The notes under the pieces are model-generated. The model worked only from the letters and a program-made list of their open reading frames with translations. It was not told where the DNA came from and made no database searches. Of a stretch of 64,000 bases of DNA, positions 45,371-55,707 are shown one piece after another; positions within the stretch are counted from its first letter, which is position 1; each line of letters opens with the position of its first letter. Source of the DNA: Aquimarina aquimarini (GTDB taxonomy: Bacteria > Bacteroidota > Bacteroidia > Flavobacteriales > Flavobacteriaceae); contig NZ_OMKE01000056.1 in NCBI RefSeq assembly GCF_900299535.1, positions 1 to 64,000 on the forward strand, given 5' to 3'. The translations under genes were made by a program, and so were the position numbers.

Positions 45371-48199
45371 ATGTTTGTCAACGATACTTTGATTTCTCGA
45401 GAAAAAAGATTTTTATTGTTACTTTTTTTGTTTCCCATACTACTATCCTCACAAGAGTTACCTCCTATAGAAACATATGTGCCAGAAAATTATGGTGGAG
45501 AAACTCAAAATTGGTCTATTTCTCAATCTAATAATAAATACATCTATGTAGCAAATAATAAGGGCTTATTAGAATTTAATGGGGCGACATGGGTATTATA
45601 TCCAACACCAAATGAAACAGTAATGCGATCTGTAAGAGCGGTTAGTGATCGTATCTATACAGGTTTTTATATGAATTTTGGATACTGGATAAAGAACGAT
45701 TTCGGAAAACTAGAATACAACTCATTGAGTGATGAGATCAAAGATAATTTACTAGAAGATGAACAATTTTGGGGTATTGTAAATCATGAAAATCGAGTAC
45801 TGTTTAGATCGCTAGATAGAATTTATATATACAATACCGATACCGAAGAAATAGATATAATAAAATCTAAAAATGGGATTCAAGGTATGTTTACTGTTGG
45901 TGGCGAGATTTACTATCAAGATACTACAAGAGGCATCTTAAAAATTAAAAAAGGCGAGCCCGTACTGCTTACAGATTTTCCTATTGCCAACAATGATCAA
46001 GTGATTAATATTTTTCAGATTTCTGATGGAGTTCTTATGCTTACAAAAGGCACTGGATTTTATACATGGTCAAATGATGAGGGTGTTCGCAAGTGGGAGA
46101 TTCCTGCAGATGAGATTATAAGAACCGCCAAAGTATATAGTGGGATACAGTTAAGAGATAAAAGTTTTGCTTTGGGTACCATATCCAAAGGAATTATGTA
46201 TCTGTCACCAAAAGGAGAGATTATACATCAAATTAACCAACATCAAGGGTTACATAATAATACAGTCTTGTCATTGTTTGAAGATGTTGATACTAATATT
46301 TGGTTAGGGTTGGATAACGGAATTAATTGTATAAATATAAAATCTCCTATCAGGTTTTTTAATGATTATGAAGGGAATATAGGGACTGTATATGCTTCAA
46401 TAGTTTTTGAAGATTTACTGTATCTGGGTACGAATCAAGGATTGTTTTATAAAAAAATGAATACCAACGACCCGTTTAGGTGTATTGAAGGAACAAAAGG
46501 GCAGGTTTGGAGTCTTTTTGAATATGATAATACTCTTTTTTGTGGTCATGATTCGGGTACCTTTCTTATTCATAACAATACGTCTAAGACGATTTCTACA
46601 GTGAATGGAGGCTGGATTTTTAAAACGATTCCAGAACATCCAAACTGGTTATTACAAGGAACATATACTGGATTATGCTTATTTGAAAAAAAGGATGGGA
46701 AATGGGATTTTAAACATAAGATTGAAGGTATTGATTACTCAGCAAGGTATATAGAAATAGAAGGTCAAGAAATATGGATAAACCATGAATATAAAGGTTT
46801 GTTCAAAGTTGAAATGAATAAGGAATTCAATAAAATATTGGATCATACCAAAGAACCTTCAATACCTAAGGGGAAAAACTCAAACATTGTTACATACAAA
46901 GAATATATGTTATATGCACATGAGGGAGGTGTTTTTGTATATGATAAACAATCAAAGCGCTTTGTAAAAGAAAGTATTATAAGTCAGATTTCTGGTGATG
47001 AAAAATATCACACAGGAAAACTTATAAAAGATAATACAGGAGGATTGTGGGTTTTTTCTCAAGATAATATTGGGTATATCTCATCAAGCCAGTTTTCAGA
47101 CGAACTAAAAATTACAGAAATACCTATTTCAAGGTCTTTAAGAAAAGAAATGTTTGGTTTTGAGAATATCACCCAAATCAAGGAAGGCGTTTATCTATCT
47201 GGAACCACTAGCGGGTATATGATATTGGATCTGTCTCAAATAAAATTTGAAGAGAATACTATAATCTTGGATAAGGTATCTGTAAAAAATAAGAATACAG
47301 AGTTCGAGGATATATCATTGCTAGCTACAAAAGCTGTTTTTGATGCTGATCTAAATACAATTTCTTTTTCTTATGCTATCCCAGAGTATGATGTGTGTTT
47401 ACGCTCTAATTATCAATATAAACTCAATGGGTTTTATGAGAATTGGAGTAGTTGGAAACCAGATTCTCAGGTTGTTTTTGAAAACTTGCCTTATGGGGAG
47501 TATACATTTATGGTTAGAGCTAAAATAGGGAATAAACTGAGTGAAAATATTGCTGAGTATTCATTTAGAATAAACAGCCCTTGGTATTTATCTACACTAG
47601 CAATGTGGAGTTACTTTTTATCCATATGTCTTGTGTTATTTTTAATTCATAAGATGTATAAACGATACTACACTTTGCAGAACCAAAAAATGATAGAGGA
47701 GAATAAAAAACAGCTTGCGCTCAAAGAATTAGAAAAGGAACGAGAAATCATGAGGCTTACTAATGAGAAATTATCTCAGGATATAGAAAGTAAAAATCGT
47801 GAACTTGCCTCATCTACAATGCATGTTGTTAAGAAAAATGAAATCCTTAATAAAATCAAAAAAGAGCTTCAAAAATCTGAAACCAGAAAAAAAGAACTTG
47901 TAAATGTTGAAAAAATCATTGATAAAAATTTGAACCATAAAGACGACTGGAAACATTTTGAGGAAGCATTTAATAATACCGATAGAGATTTCCTAAATAA
48001 ATTAAAAGCCAAACATGCAGATTTGACCCCCAATGATTTAAGGTTTTGTACCTATTTACGGCTTAATTTATCGTCTAAAGAAATTGCCCCATTACTCAAT
48101 ATCTCTGTAAGAAGTGTAGAAATTAAACGATATAGATTAAGAAAAAAACTGTGTTTATCTAGAGAGCAGAGTTTGGTAAATTATATTCTTGAGCTTTAA
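45371..48199 (+). CDS. Propeller sensor-regulator with Y_Y_Y domain and LuxR-type HTH
   Basis: The 942-residue protein starts at ATG 45371. A signal or anchor segment (residues 12-27) is followed by a beta-propeller sensor (regulator-propeller repeats such as LFEDVDTNIWLGLDNGINCI), then a triple-tyrosine Y_Y_Y domain (SNYQYKLNGFYENWSSW to YGEYTFMVRA). A membrane helix lies near 755-775 (MWSYFLSICLVLFLIHKMY), followed by a long coiled coil and a C-terminal HTH (DLRFCTYLRLNLSSKEIAPLLNISVRSVEIKRYRLRKKL). It has no kinase domain, so it should act as a one-component transmembrane activator. Its position beside GH16/GH64 suggests it senses glucan oligosaccharides. Confidence 0.88.
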   Translation: MFVNDTLISREKRFLLLLFLFPILLSSQELPPIETYVPENYGGETQNWSISQSNNKYIYVANNKGLLEFNGATWVLYPTPNETVMRSVRAVSDRIYTGFYMNFGYWIKNDFGKLEYNSLSDEIKDNLLEDEQFWGIVNHENRVLFRSLDRIYIYNTDTEEIDIIKSKNGIQGMFTVGGEIYYQDTTRGILKIKKGEPVLLTDFPIANNDQVINIFQISDGVLMLTKGTGFYTWSNDEGVRKWEIPADEIIRTAKVYSGIQLRDKSFALGTISKGIMYLSPKGEIIHQINQHQGLHNNTVLSLFEDVDTNIWLGLDNGINCINIKSPIRFFNDYEGNIGTVYASIVFEDLLYLGTNQGLFYKKMNTNDPFRCIEGTKGQVWSLFEYDNTLFCGHDSGTFLIHNNTSKTISTVNGGWIFKTIPEHPNWLLQGTYTGLCLFEKKDGKWDFKHKIEGIDYSARYIEIEGQEIWINHEYKGLFKVEMNKEFNKILDHTKEPSIPKGKNSNIVTYKEYMLYAHEGGVFVYDKQSKRFVKESIISQISGDEKYHTGKLIKDNTGGLWVFSQDNIGYISSSQFSDELKITEIPISRSLRKEMFGFENITQIKEGVYLSGTTSGYMILDLSQIKFEENTIILDKVSVKNKNTEFEDISLLATKAVFDADLNTISFSYAIPEYDVCLRSNYQYKLNGFYENWSSWKPDSQVVFENLPYGEYTFMVRAKIGNKLSENIAEYSFRINSPWYLSTLAMWSYFLSICLVLFLIHKMYKRYYTLQNQKMIEENKKQLALKELEKEREIMRLTNEKLSQDIESKNRELASSTMHVVKKNEILNKIKKELQKSETRKKELVNVEKIIDKNLNHKDDWKHFEEAFNNTDRDFLNKLKAKHADLTPNDLRFCTYLRLNLSSKEIAPLLNISVRSVEIKRYRLRKKLCLSREQSLVNYILEL

Positions 48200-48256
48200 T
48201 GCAAGGGTTTAAAAGATCTAGAAGAAATCAAAAACCAATAATTGTTAAAACCATAA

Positions 48257-48286
48257 AAAGGGTTAGATGTCTTTATCTAACCCTTT
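48257..48286. terminator. Bidirectional terminator
   Basis: AAAGGGTTAGAT (48257-48268) pairs with ATCTAACCCTTT (48275-48286) between two convergent genes. Confidence 0.75.
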
Positions 48287-48308
48287 ACTACATTTTATGA
48301 GATAGTAT

Positions 48309-49310
48309 CTAATACTTAGAAACCCATGCTCGAACCATCAGCACTTTTCCATATTCCTCATCCATATTTAGAATGTAATGTCTATCACGCTGTGTATACT
48401 CATAGAAGAATTTATTAGCAGAAACAGCCCAAAAATAATGGCCATCATGTTTTTTGCCGTAATCAGCTCCTACATACCCCTTAAACTCCATAGGAATTTT
48501 CCATGTTGACTTATAATTTTTATGACTTTCTACAAGCTCCCAGTTACCATAATATCCTGGAGGAACTAGTATTGGGTCTGGATTTTTAACAATTTCAGTT
48601 ATTTTTGTATATTCCTTTTGACCATCAGTTCTAGCTAACCCAACATTAACTTTTATCGATGACTTAAAGAAAGGAAGCTCTACTTCTGCCCCTATTTCGG
48701 TATTAATTGATCCAGTTATACTCCAACTTGATTCGTTATAGGTTTCTATACGCCATTCACCTGGTAAATTCATATATTTGGCTTTTCCAGATCTGTTTTG
48801 ATCTTTTCTTGCATTTGCATTTTTTACTGGCTGAAAATCGGTTGTAGGAGATGAATTGTCTATGGCTGTTACTTTTCCTTTTGGTCTCATTTCCGTATGC
48901 CACCCATATGTATTACAAGGATTGACGCCAGGTCCAATTTTGTGGTCATTTACAGATACACTTTTAGGGCGGGTACTTCCTTTGTTGATTGCCCAAGTAA
49001 ATCTATTTAACATGTCATCATGGTGTAAATAATTGATGTCTGCATTTTGAGATAATTTCCGTAAGTGGTCTCTAGTTACTTTCTTCCACTTTCCTTCGAT
49101 AGTTTGAGGTGTATTATGTTTTTTGACAATATCATCCTTTACTTTTGTAACAGGACCGTAGACATAGTTGATCGTATCAGATTCTTGTGCTACTTCTTCT
49201 GAGATAGATTCGTTTAATTGAGGATCGACGATGTTATCTTCTTCTTTTTCACAAGAGTTTAAAAAGAATAAAAAGCATAAGACATAACTAATTTTTAATA
49301 GATTTTTCAT
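48309..49310 (-). CDS. Lipoprotein with aerolysin/ETX-MTX2-like pore-forming region (tentative)
   Basis: The 333-residue protein has a lipoprotein signal (FLFFLNSCEK). The C-terminal half alternates polar and hydrophobic residues (SSWSITGSINTEIGAEVELPFF), contains the VPPGYYGNWELVE stretch resembling the VPP motif of aerolysin-like toxins, and runs ITEIVKNPDPI before it and KIPMEFKGYVGADYG after it. That pattern fits the aerolysin/ETX_MTX2 beta-hairpin pore formers. The N-terminal half is unrecognised. A lipid anchor would keep it at the surface. It shares an 18-bp upstream element with the BNR/CBM6 gene. The family call rests on motif pattern only. Confidence 0.5.
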   Translation of the reverse strand: MKNLLKISYVLCFLFFLNSCEKEEDNIVDPQLNESISEEVAQESDTINYVYGPVTKVKDDIVKKHNTPQTIEGKWKKVTRDHLRKLSQNADINYLHHDDMLNRFTWAINKGSTRPKSVSVNDHKIGPGVNPCNTYGWHTEMRPKGKVTAIDNSSPTTDFQPVKNANARKDQNRSGKAKYMNLPGEWRIETYNESSWSITGSINTEIGAEVELPFFKSSIKVNVGLARTDGQKEYTKITEIVKNPDPILVPPGYYGNWELVESHKNYKSTWKIPMEFKGYVGADYGKKHDGHYFWAVSANKFFYEYTQRDRHYILNMDEEYGKVLMVRAWVSKY

Positions 49311-50015
49311 GTGTTTTTGTTTTAAAATTGTTTTTAAATTGGTTTATACTAAAATTTGTTATTTCAAAAGTACTTTATGCCTATAGTAAACAACTTATAA
49401 TATGCCACTACAAAAAGTATACGTGATGTACATAAATACATGCAAGTAATAGATGGAGAGTGATTAGTGTGTTGGTTTTTAATTATTTAAAAGTGTTTAG
49501 GAAAAAATGGTTTTATTTAACAATGCAAAGAATGTTACATGTTTGTATGGGTAATGTTGTATAATCTATAGCGTTTAGGAGGGGGTAAAAGTCGAATTGA
49601 ATAATAGAATTTTATAAGAATGTACTGTAAATTGAATTTTTACAGCTAATTTATGAGTTAGAAAGTATTTATAGTGTTTGTAAATGGTATTTGTTTATCT
49701 ATATCATAAACAATAAAGAATAACAAGATGACATGCGTTAGTTACTAGTTAATAAGGTGTTGTTATTTATGCATCTAGGAGTGTTTTGTAAAATAAGATT
49801 GAAAAGATAATCTAGAGAAGAAAAAGCATCTAAAATGAATATATATCATATAGGTTAGACAAAAAGAATAACCGAGTTTTTAGACGATCTGAGGCTTTTT
49901 ATTGTACTTTTGCAAAAATAATTTAGACTTAATAAATATAACAAAATTACTTGATTTGGGGAATAATCACTAACGGGAAAAGAAGTATTTATAACGAATT
50001 AAGAACAAATGAGTA
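49311..50015. other. Divergent intergenic region with regulatory element
   Basis: About 700 AT-rich bases between the pore-former-like gene and the AraC gene. The only structured signal I see is the element at 49405-49422. No gene or RNA is recognised. Confidence 0.45.
49405..49422 (-). promoter_or_regulatory. Shared hydrolase-locus element, copy B
   Basis: On the minus strand it reads GTATACTTTTTGTAGTGG, identical over 18 bases to copy A at 35863-35880 and oriented toward the 49310 gene, 95 bases before its start. Confidence 0.55.
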
Positions 50016-51026
50016 ATGGAATCAACGTTCGAATTTGAGAATTATCCAGGTAAAAAGCTGATAATAAAGCAGAGGAAAGGGCTACGTACTAAAGCCATTG
50101 AAGAAAAAAAAACAAACATAAATATTGATGAATTAAAAGGAGAAAATTGTGAAATCTTATTAGATGGTATTAATATTGATATTGTTAATGTAACGATTGT
50201 ACCTCCTCTCAATATGGAAGTTGAGCATGATTTCCCGTTTTTGAAAATTCATTTTGAATTACAAGGTAGTAGTGAATATAAACCCAAAAATAAAAGAAGT
50301 ATTCCTATTATTATTGAAGACGGGCACTATAACTTTTTTTATTTACCCGAAGTAAAAGGAACATTAGAGTATACTTCTAAGGTGAGAAAATCATTAGAAA
50401 TTGTTTTTACAGAAGAATATATAAAGAAAATTTTTAAAGATACATTTGGTGAAGTAAGTACCGATTTTGGAGTGGCATTACAACAAAAAATACCATTTGT
50501 GATGTTTCCTGAGAGCCAACCAATACCTTCTCATTTACTGCTTATTATCAATGATATCATAAATTGCTCTTATGAAAAAGAAATTAAACAAGTGTATTTG
50601 GAATCTAAAATCATAGAAATCTTTAGTTACTTATTTACACAGATAAAAAATAAAAGGAAAAAGACAAAAAGTGTTCGATTAAAAAAAGAGGAATATGAGC
50701 AGATATTGAAAGCAGAGGAACTGATACAAAAAAATATCCAGAATCCACCCACAATAGTAGAGCTTTCAAAATTATCAGGGATTAATCAACATAAGCTGAA
50801 AACCAATTTTAAACTTGTTTTTAAAGAACCTATATTTTCATACCTGACGAATATAAGAATGGAAAAAGCAAAAAAAATGCTTATTGAAGAAGAGTTGACC
50901 ATTGCAGAAATTTCTTATGCTGTTGGGTACAAAAATCCACAGCACTTTACAGCCGCTTTCAAAAGAAAATTTGGGTACTTACCAAGTAATTTAAAGAAAG
51001 AGTATTCTTTAAAAAAAGAAGTGTAG
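50016..51026 (+). CDS. AraC-family transcriptional regulator (PchR-like)
   Basis: The 336-residue protein has a C-terminal double HTH (about 238-330) that is clear: TIVELSKLSGINQHKLKTNF, then LTIAEISYAVGYKNPQHFTAAFKRKFGYLPS. The N-terminal 200 residues are a cupin-like sensor region (FLKIHFELQGSSEY), as in PchR-type regulators. It is the only gene on the plus strand before the CHAT gene and could control the neighbouring pore-former-like gene or a distant target. Confidence 0.88.
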   Translation: MESTFEFENYPGKKLIIKQRKGLRTKAIEEKKTNINIDELKGENCEILLDGINIDIVNVTIVPPLNMEVEHDFPFLKIHFELQGSSEYKPKNKRSIPIIIEDGHYNFFYLPEVKGTLEYTSKVRKSLEIVFTEEYIKKIFKDTFGEVSTDFGVALQQKIPFVMFPESQPIPSHLLLIINDIINCSYEKEIKQVYLESKIIEIFSYLFTQIKNKRKKTKSVRLKKEEYEQILKAEELIQKNIQNPPTIVELSKLSGINQHKLKTNFKLVFKEPIFSYLTNIRMEKAKKMLIEEELTIAEISYAVGYKNPQHFTAAFKRKFGYLPSNLKKEYSLKKEV

Positions 51027-51032
51027 CACTGT

Positions 51033-51099
51033 ACTCACCAAGTGAAATTTTAATACTTCAAAACTAAAGGTTTGTTTTAAACGAATACTTTTGGTGAGT
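51033..51099. repeat. Dispersed intergenic repeat, copy 2
   Basis: This copy is bounded by a 9-bp exact inverted repeat ACTCACCAA/TTGGTGAGT (51033-51041, 51091-51099). It contains AAGTGAAATTTTAATACT and ACGAATACTT, shared with the copies at 35144 and 60161. It lies between two convergent genes. Confidence 0.65.
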
Positions 51100-51114
51100 T
51101 TACCACAAGGTGAT

Positions 51115-53874
51115 TTATGATGATGCTTTCTTTCGCATTCGTATATAAAAAATACTAAGTACTATTATTATCATGATGATGATAGCTACATATAGTATTG
51201 TCGTGTTTGGTAGAGATAGGGAAATCTGCTTGTGATCACCAATAAGCACCAAAGCACCCCAGTAGAAAGGAGATAACTCACTACCTTTGTGTGTCTGAAT
51301 ATATTTTAATTTGGCATTACGCAGAGCAGTTGATTTTGTCATACCTTGATCCAATCCTTTATAAAAATCAATCATTAATTCTTGGTTGGACTTATCATTG
51401 GCAGCCCATAATGAAGAAACAACACTTTTTGCTCCAGAGTAAAAGAAACCTCTTGCCAAACTCATAACACCTTCTCCTTTTTTAAGTACCCCTGATGAGG
51501 TTTTACAAGCACTTAACACAATCATGTCTGCTTGATTATGAGTTGCATAAATCTCATTTAGAAACATCTTTGTGTCCCTAAATGCAATCCATGGTGTGGT
51601 TCTGTGATTTGCATCAGCATGTGTAGAAAGATGAATAATTTTATACTGATGAATTGTATCTAAGAAGTTAGCTTTTGTAGCATACTTCTCTAGTAACATA
51701 TTACCAGAGAGCATAGATGATATTTCTGTAATTTCTTTTTTACTAAGCGACAAGTCATTTAATTTAGAAGAATTAAATGTTACTGGGGCCACACCCATGA
51801 AATTGAATTCAGGAGTCCTTTTTATTTGCTTGGTACGATCTAGATAAGACATAGAATAAGTGTATCTGATTTCTGTATCTTTTATCAAATAGCTATGTGC
51901 TTTTGGAGAGGTGGTCAAGGTTTCAAAAGAAATTTGTTGTAGCGTATAATCTGGTAGTATGGTTAGATTTTTTTGTTGAACTTGAGAATATATGATATCA
52001 GGAATTAGCTTCTTAAAAATGTGATGTGATTTTTTTTGGAAATTAGAGAGCTGGGCTTGATCAGAAAACCAATGAGAACATTGCTTGCGTAGGGTAGTAA
52101 TATCCTCCTGTAAAGTGGTTACATCATGAATCTTAAAAAAAGTGGGGCCACCTACGGTAGTTAGTATCCCGAATCCTTGACGATCATTAAGAATATAATG
52201 TAGTACAACCTCTTTGTTAGAAATGTATTTTTTTTTGAATAGTTCGTATGGGAGTACTTCAATCTTTTGTTTATTTGATGAGTATTCAGGGAATGTTTGT
52301 GTCAATGAGTCTATAAATTTTTCATAAATGTGTTTGTTCTTGTAAATTTTGTTTTTCAAAAAAAGCAAGGTGTTTTTAGACGGTTTTTGAGTGTTATTTA
52401 ATTCGTTTTCAGAAAGGTGTATCGCTTGTTTTAGAGCAAATTCTCGTTTAGAAATATGATCAGGAAGTTTAGCGTATTCTTTGGCTTGCTCATTTGTAAT
52501 ATCCTCCAATAGTAATAGCGCTTTATTTTTTTCCATAAAATAATATGCTTTTTCAGGCTTGTTGAGCAAATAGCAAGTTTCTACTGCTTTTATATATAAA
52601 GATGCTCCTTGTTCTCGCCAGTATAACTTAGATTTATATTCAGAGCTTTCAAAACGAATAATATCAACCAACCTGTCAGCAATAGAAAAAGTTCTCAATG
52701 CCTGTATGAGGTGTTCTTTATTTTTGTCATAATGATAGTATTGAATCCAGGCATTTGCTTTTTGGATAAGATGGTGTAACAAATCATATTTATGTATCGC
52801 CAGATCCAGATCTTCTTGATTCATCAAACTATCATATTGTAGTTGTAATGTGGTAGAAACGCAAAAAGAAATTGCTTTCTGATAGGCCAATAATCCTTTG
52901 CGAAACTCATTGTTTCTACAATATAGATCTCCCATGTTTTCATAGGCAGGAGTAAAATTAGGATTGTAGGATAGTGCTTTTTGTAGATTTAAGTTAGCTT
53001 CCTTATGGTTAGAAAGGTGTAATTGTGCGATACCAATACTATTATAGACTTCTGCTAATCGTATAGAATCATTGATTTGTAACCCTTTGAGAACTTTATT
53101 AAAAAAAGTAAGTGATTCTTTATCTTTTCCTGTTGTTAGCAATGTATTCCCTCGAATTTGATTGATATCATTGTTAAAACTTTGGTTTTTGAAATCCCAT
53201 TGATTGATTAAAGAATCTGCTTTGTCGATATTATAATAGATTTGCAAAGCATGTTCCTTGTAGCCCATCAAAGCATATGTTTCTGCTTGTCTTACATACC
53301 CTTGTATAAGTTGTTTTTTGTGTATTGGCTTTTTTTGAGATAATGTAATCAAGCGATCAAAACAATGTAATGCTTTATGAAAATCTCCAATTCTTGTATA
53401 AGTTTTTGCAAGTCCACGATATGCGTTAATTGTTTTTTTGTCAATTTCTTTAATCTCTATTATTTCTGAAAATGCTTTTATAGCATCAAAGAAATCTCCT
53501 TTGTTAGAATAGATGACTCCCAGGTTGTATAAAGTACGTTTTAAGGAGTAATTTTTTAAGAGAGAGTCACTTCTTTTTATAGTAGCAGATTTCTGAAAAA
53601 TAGTAATGGCTGTATCCAAAAAAAACTTTTTGTTTCTTTTTTTCCATTGTTGTTTATAACACCATTGATAGGCATAATCGTGATAACAGTCAGCGAGTTC
53701 TTGAGGAGACATTTTTTGAACGTTATCTTCAAAAAAATGATCTAATTGTTTTTGTTTAGCAATATGTTCTAGATCAGCATTGATAAGAAGAGATAGTTCT
53801 TTTTGGTATTGGGCAATACTGGTGAGAGGAAGTATCCAAAATAAAAGAAAACCAACAATAGATTTATAATTCAT
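51115..53874 (-). CDS. TPR-CHAT caspase-like protease, membrane anchored
   Basis: The 919-residue protein has an N-terminal signal peptide (about 1-21). Several TPR units follow between about 75 and 340 (YNLGVIYSNKGDFFDAIKAFSEI, AYENMGDLYCRNNEFRKGLLAYQKAI), then a helical linker, then a CHAT domain (about 600-880) with catalytic His752 (HLSTHAD) and Cys790 (VLSACKTSSG). A membrane helix lies at the C terminus (ILYVAIIIMIIIVLSIFYI). CHAT proteases are the bacterial relatives of separase and caspases. Orientation suggests the TPR and CHAT parts face the periplasm. It is followed 71 bases upstream by a subtilase gene, a likely cascade partner or substrate. A paralogue ends at base 264. Confidence 0.92.
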   Translation of the reverse strand: MNYKSIVGFLLFWILPLTSIAQYQKELSLLINADLEHIAKQKQLDHFFEDNVQKMSPQELADCYHDYAYQWCYKQQWKKRNKKFFLDTAITIFQKSATIKRSDSLLKNYSLKRTLYNLGVIYSNKGDFFDAIKAFSEIIEIKEIDKKTINAYRGLAKTYTRIGDFHKALHCFDRLITLSQKKPIHKKQLIQGYVRQAETYALMGYKEHALQIYYNIDKADSLINQWDFKNQSFNNDINQIRGNTLLTTGKDKESLTFFNKVLKGLQINDSIRLAEVYNSIGIAQLHLSNHKEANLNLQKALSYNPNFTPAYENMGDLYCRNNEFRKGLLAYQKAISFCVSTTLQLQYDSLMNQEDLDLAIHKYDLLHHLIQKANAWIQYYHYDKNKEHLIQALRTFSIADRLVDIIRFESSEYKSKLYWREQGASLYIKAVETCYLLNKPEKAYYFMEKNKALLLLEDITNEQAKEYAKLPDHISKREFALKQAIHLSENELNNTQKPSKNTLLFLKNKIYKNKHIYEKFIDSLTQTFPEYSSNKQKIEVLPYELFKKKYISNKEVVLHYILNDRQGFGILTTVGGPTFFKIHDVTTLQEDITTLRKQCSHWFSDQAQLSNFQKKSHHIFKKLIPDIIYSQVQQKNLTILPDYTLQQISFETLTTSPKAHSYLIKDTEIRYTYSMSYLDRTKQIKRTPEFNFMGVAPVTFNSSKLNDLSLSKKEITEISSMLSGNMLLEKYATKANFLDTIHQYKIIHLSTHADANHRTTPWIAFRDTKMFLNEIYATHNQADMIVLSACKTSSGVLKKGEGVMSLARGFFYSGAKSVVSSLWAANDKSNQELMIDFYKGLDQGMTKSTALRNAKLKYIQTHKGSELSPFYWGALVLIGDHKQISLSLPNTTILYVAIIIMIIIVLSIFYIRMRKKASS

Positions 53875-53945
53875 GGACTAAAAATATGAAAATATAAATC
53901 TATTGCCAGCTCTTTTAGGATAACTAAATTCTTATATGAATTACT

Positions 53946-55328
53946 TTATGATTGCGGTAGAGGAGTAGGTACAGGTGTTTGTCCTCCAGAATTTATCATA
54001 TTCTTTACAATAATAGTTTGATTTTTAATGATCCCAAAAAGCCCCCTTGACCTGTATCCAGTTTCTATGGTTGCTTTTTTAAGAAGAACTGGAGACAGTG
54101 TTTTGTTTTTGAAAAATAATCCAGCTGTTCTTGCTGATGTAAGAGCACTACCAAAAGAAGTACCTTGTGTCAATATTTTGATAATACTATTTGGTGAGAC
54201 TAATTTCATACGATATCCAGAGAAAGGTGCGAGTACATCAATACTCGAGAATCCATAATTAGAATCTGGAGCTTTTGATAAACCGTGAATATACCCATGG
54301 GCATCAATATTGGTAGCTACGCCATCTGGTTGTATATATCCACCAACGGTTAGTAGATTATAAGAATCAAAACTAGAAGGAAAATGCTCATTACCGAATA
54401 GATCTGTGTCAATACCCTCATTACCTGCAGAAGAGATAAATAACATTCTATCTTTGACATTTTCAATAATGTTTTTTAGAATATTTTGATTAGGAAATCC
54501 GTAATACCCAAAACTGGTATTTACTATAAATCTACCAGGTTTTTTAGCAATGTAGTTCATTCCGCAAATTACAGACCAGAAAGTACCCTTGCCGTGTTGA
54601 TCAAATGCTTTTACTGGTAGAATTTGATACGGAGTGTTATTTTGATCTAATATATCTGTTATTATCTTGGTTACAAATGTACCATGAGTATTATCATCTC
54701 TAGGATCATGATCGTTATTTATAAAATCCCAACCTGATATTTCATTAGTACACCCATTTGGTGAGGAACTTCTATATAAAAATCTTTCAGGGAAATAATC
54801 ATAATCAATACCAGTATCTAGAATGGCAATGTTTACAGCATCTTTAGAATTACTAATCACTGTTTTTTGTTCTAAGGAGCTAGAATGACCACCAGCATAT
54901 ATAGCATCATTCAATATTTGAAATGAAAACTGATAATTACCATCCATATCACTTTCACCTTCTTGATTGTTTGATAAACTTTTTACTAATTCTTCTATTG
55001 CTCCTTTTGCATTAACAGCTTGCACTGTCCATAGTTCTAAACCATCATTATCGCAATCACAAGTCTCAATGTTTTGTATAGAAAAATTAAATCTATCTTC
55101 ATATTTAGATCGCACTACCTGCTTTTCTTCTTCTGGGATATTTTTATTTTTGAAATGAATGACGACCTGATTAGAAATTCTTTCAGAAGGAATGATTTCT
55201 GGAGCAGTGCTTTTTGTTGTCTGTACTTGAGAAATTGAGGTGTTCTCTGTGATTACTTCTTCATCTGTAGCACATCCCCAGAATGCTAATAGACATAGTG
55301 TTGAAATTAAAAAAAAACTTTTTTTCAT
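53946..55328 (-). CDS. Subtilisin-like (S8) serine protease, lipoprotein
   Basis: The best start is the ATG at 55328 (MKKSFFLIS...FWGCATDEE), which puts a lipoprotein signal at the front and gives 460 residues. The upstream 24 codons lack a reason to be translated. The triad is intact: Asp171 (IAILDTGID), His215 (THGTFV) and Ser391 (QGTSFGSA). Residues about 40-140 form a probable inhibitor-like propeptide. It lies directly upstream of the CHAT gene in the same direction and may activate or be activated by it. Confidence 0.9.
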   Translation of the reverse strand: MKKSFFLISTLCLLAFWGCATDEEVITENTSISQVQTTKSTAPEIIPSERISNQVVIHFKNKNIPEEEKQVVRSKYEDRFNFSIQNIETCDCDNDGLELWTVQAVNAKGAIEELVKSLSNNQEGESDMDGNYQFSFQILNDAIYAGGHSSSLEQKTVISNSKDAVNIAILDTGIDYDYFPERFLYRSSSPNGCTNEISGWDFINNDHDPRDDNTHGTFVTKIITDILDQNNTPYQILPVKAFDQHGKGTFWSVICGMNYIAKKPGRFIVNTSFGYYGFPNQNILKNIIENVKDRMLFISSAGNEGIDTDLFGNEHFPSSFDSYNLLTVGGYIQPDGVATNIDAHGYIHGLSKAPDSNYGFSSIDVLAPFSGYRMKLVSPNSIIKILTQGTSFGSALTSARTAGLFFKNKTLSPVLLKKATIETGYRSRGLFGIIKNQTIIVKNMINSGGQTPVPTPLPQS

Positions 55329-55707
55329 GATTTTAGTTTTTAAGTGTAATACAATAAATTGATTTTTGTTTCCAATTATTTTGCATATAGTAATATGCAT
55401 GTTCTAAATAAGGGAGTGTAAAAAAGATAAAATGTTACCCAAAAACAATTGTATTTTTTAAAATTACTGATTACATCAATTCTATTCTAAATTGATACCT
55501 AGCTGAACTAATACCAATGCTCAATAGGTAGATTCATCTCTAAGGAGTTGACCGTTTTTGGGTAAGCATTTGTGTGATAATACTATAGAAAAGGATTGTT
55601 TCTTGATGTAAAAATCAGGGTTTTTCCCCCATGTAAATCTGTAAATTATACCTAAGTTTGTGTATGTAGTACTTACTAATATCTAATTAGTTTATCAATA
55701 CAATTAC
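55329..55707 (+). promoter_or_regulatory. Divergent promoter region with -7 box for the sigma factor
   Basis: TAAGTTTG at 55653-55660 is an exact TAnnTTTG box 48 bases before the sigma-factor ATG. No matching TTG -33 is seen. Nothing else is recognised in these 379 bases. Confidence 0.5.
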
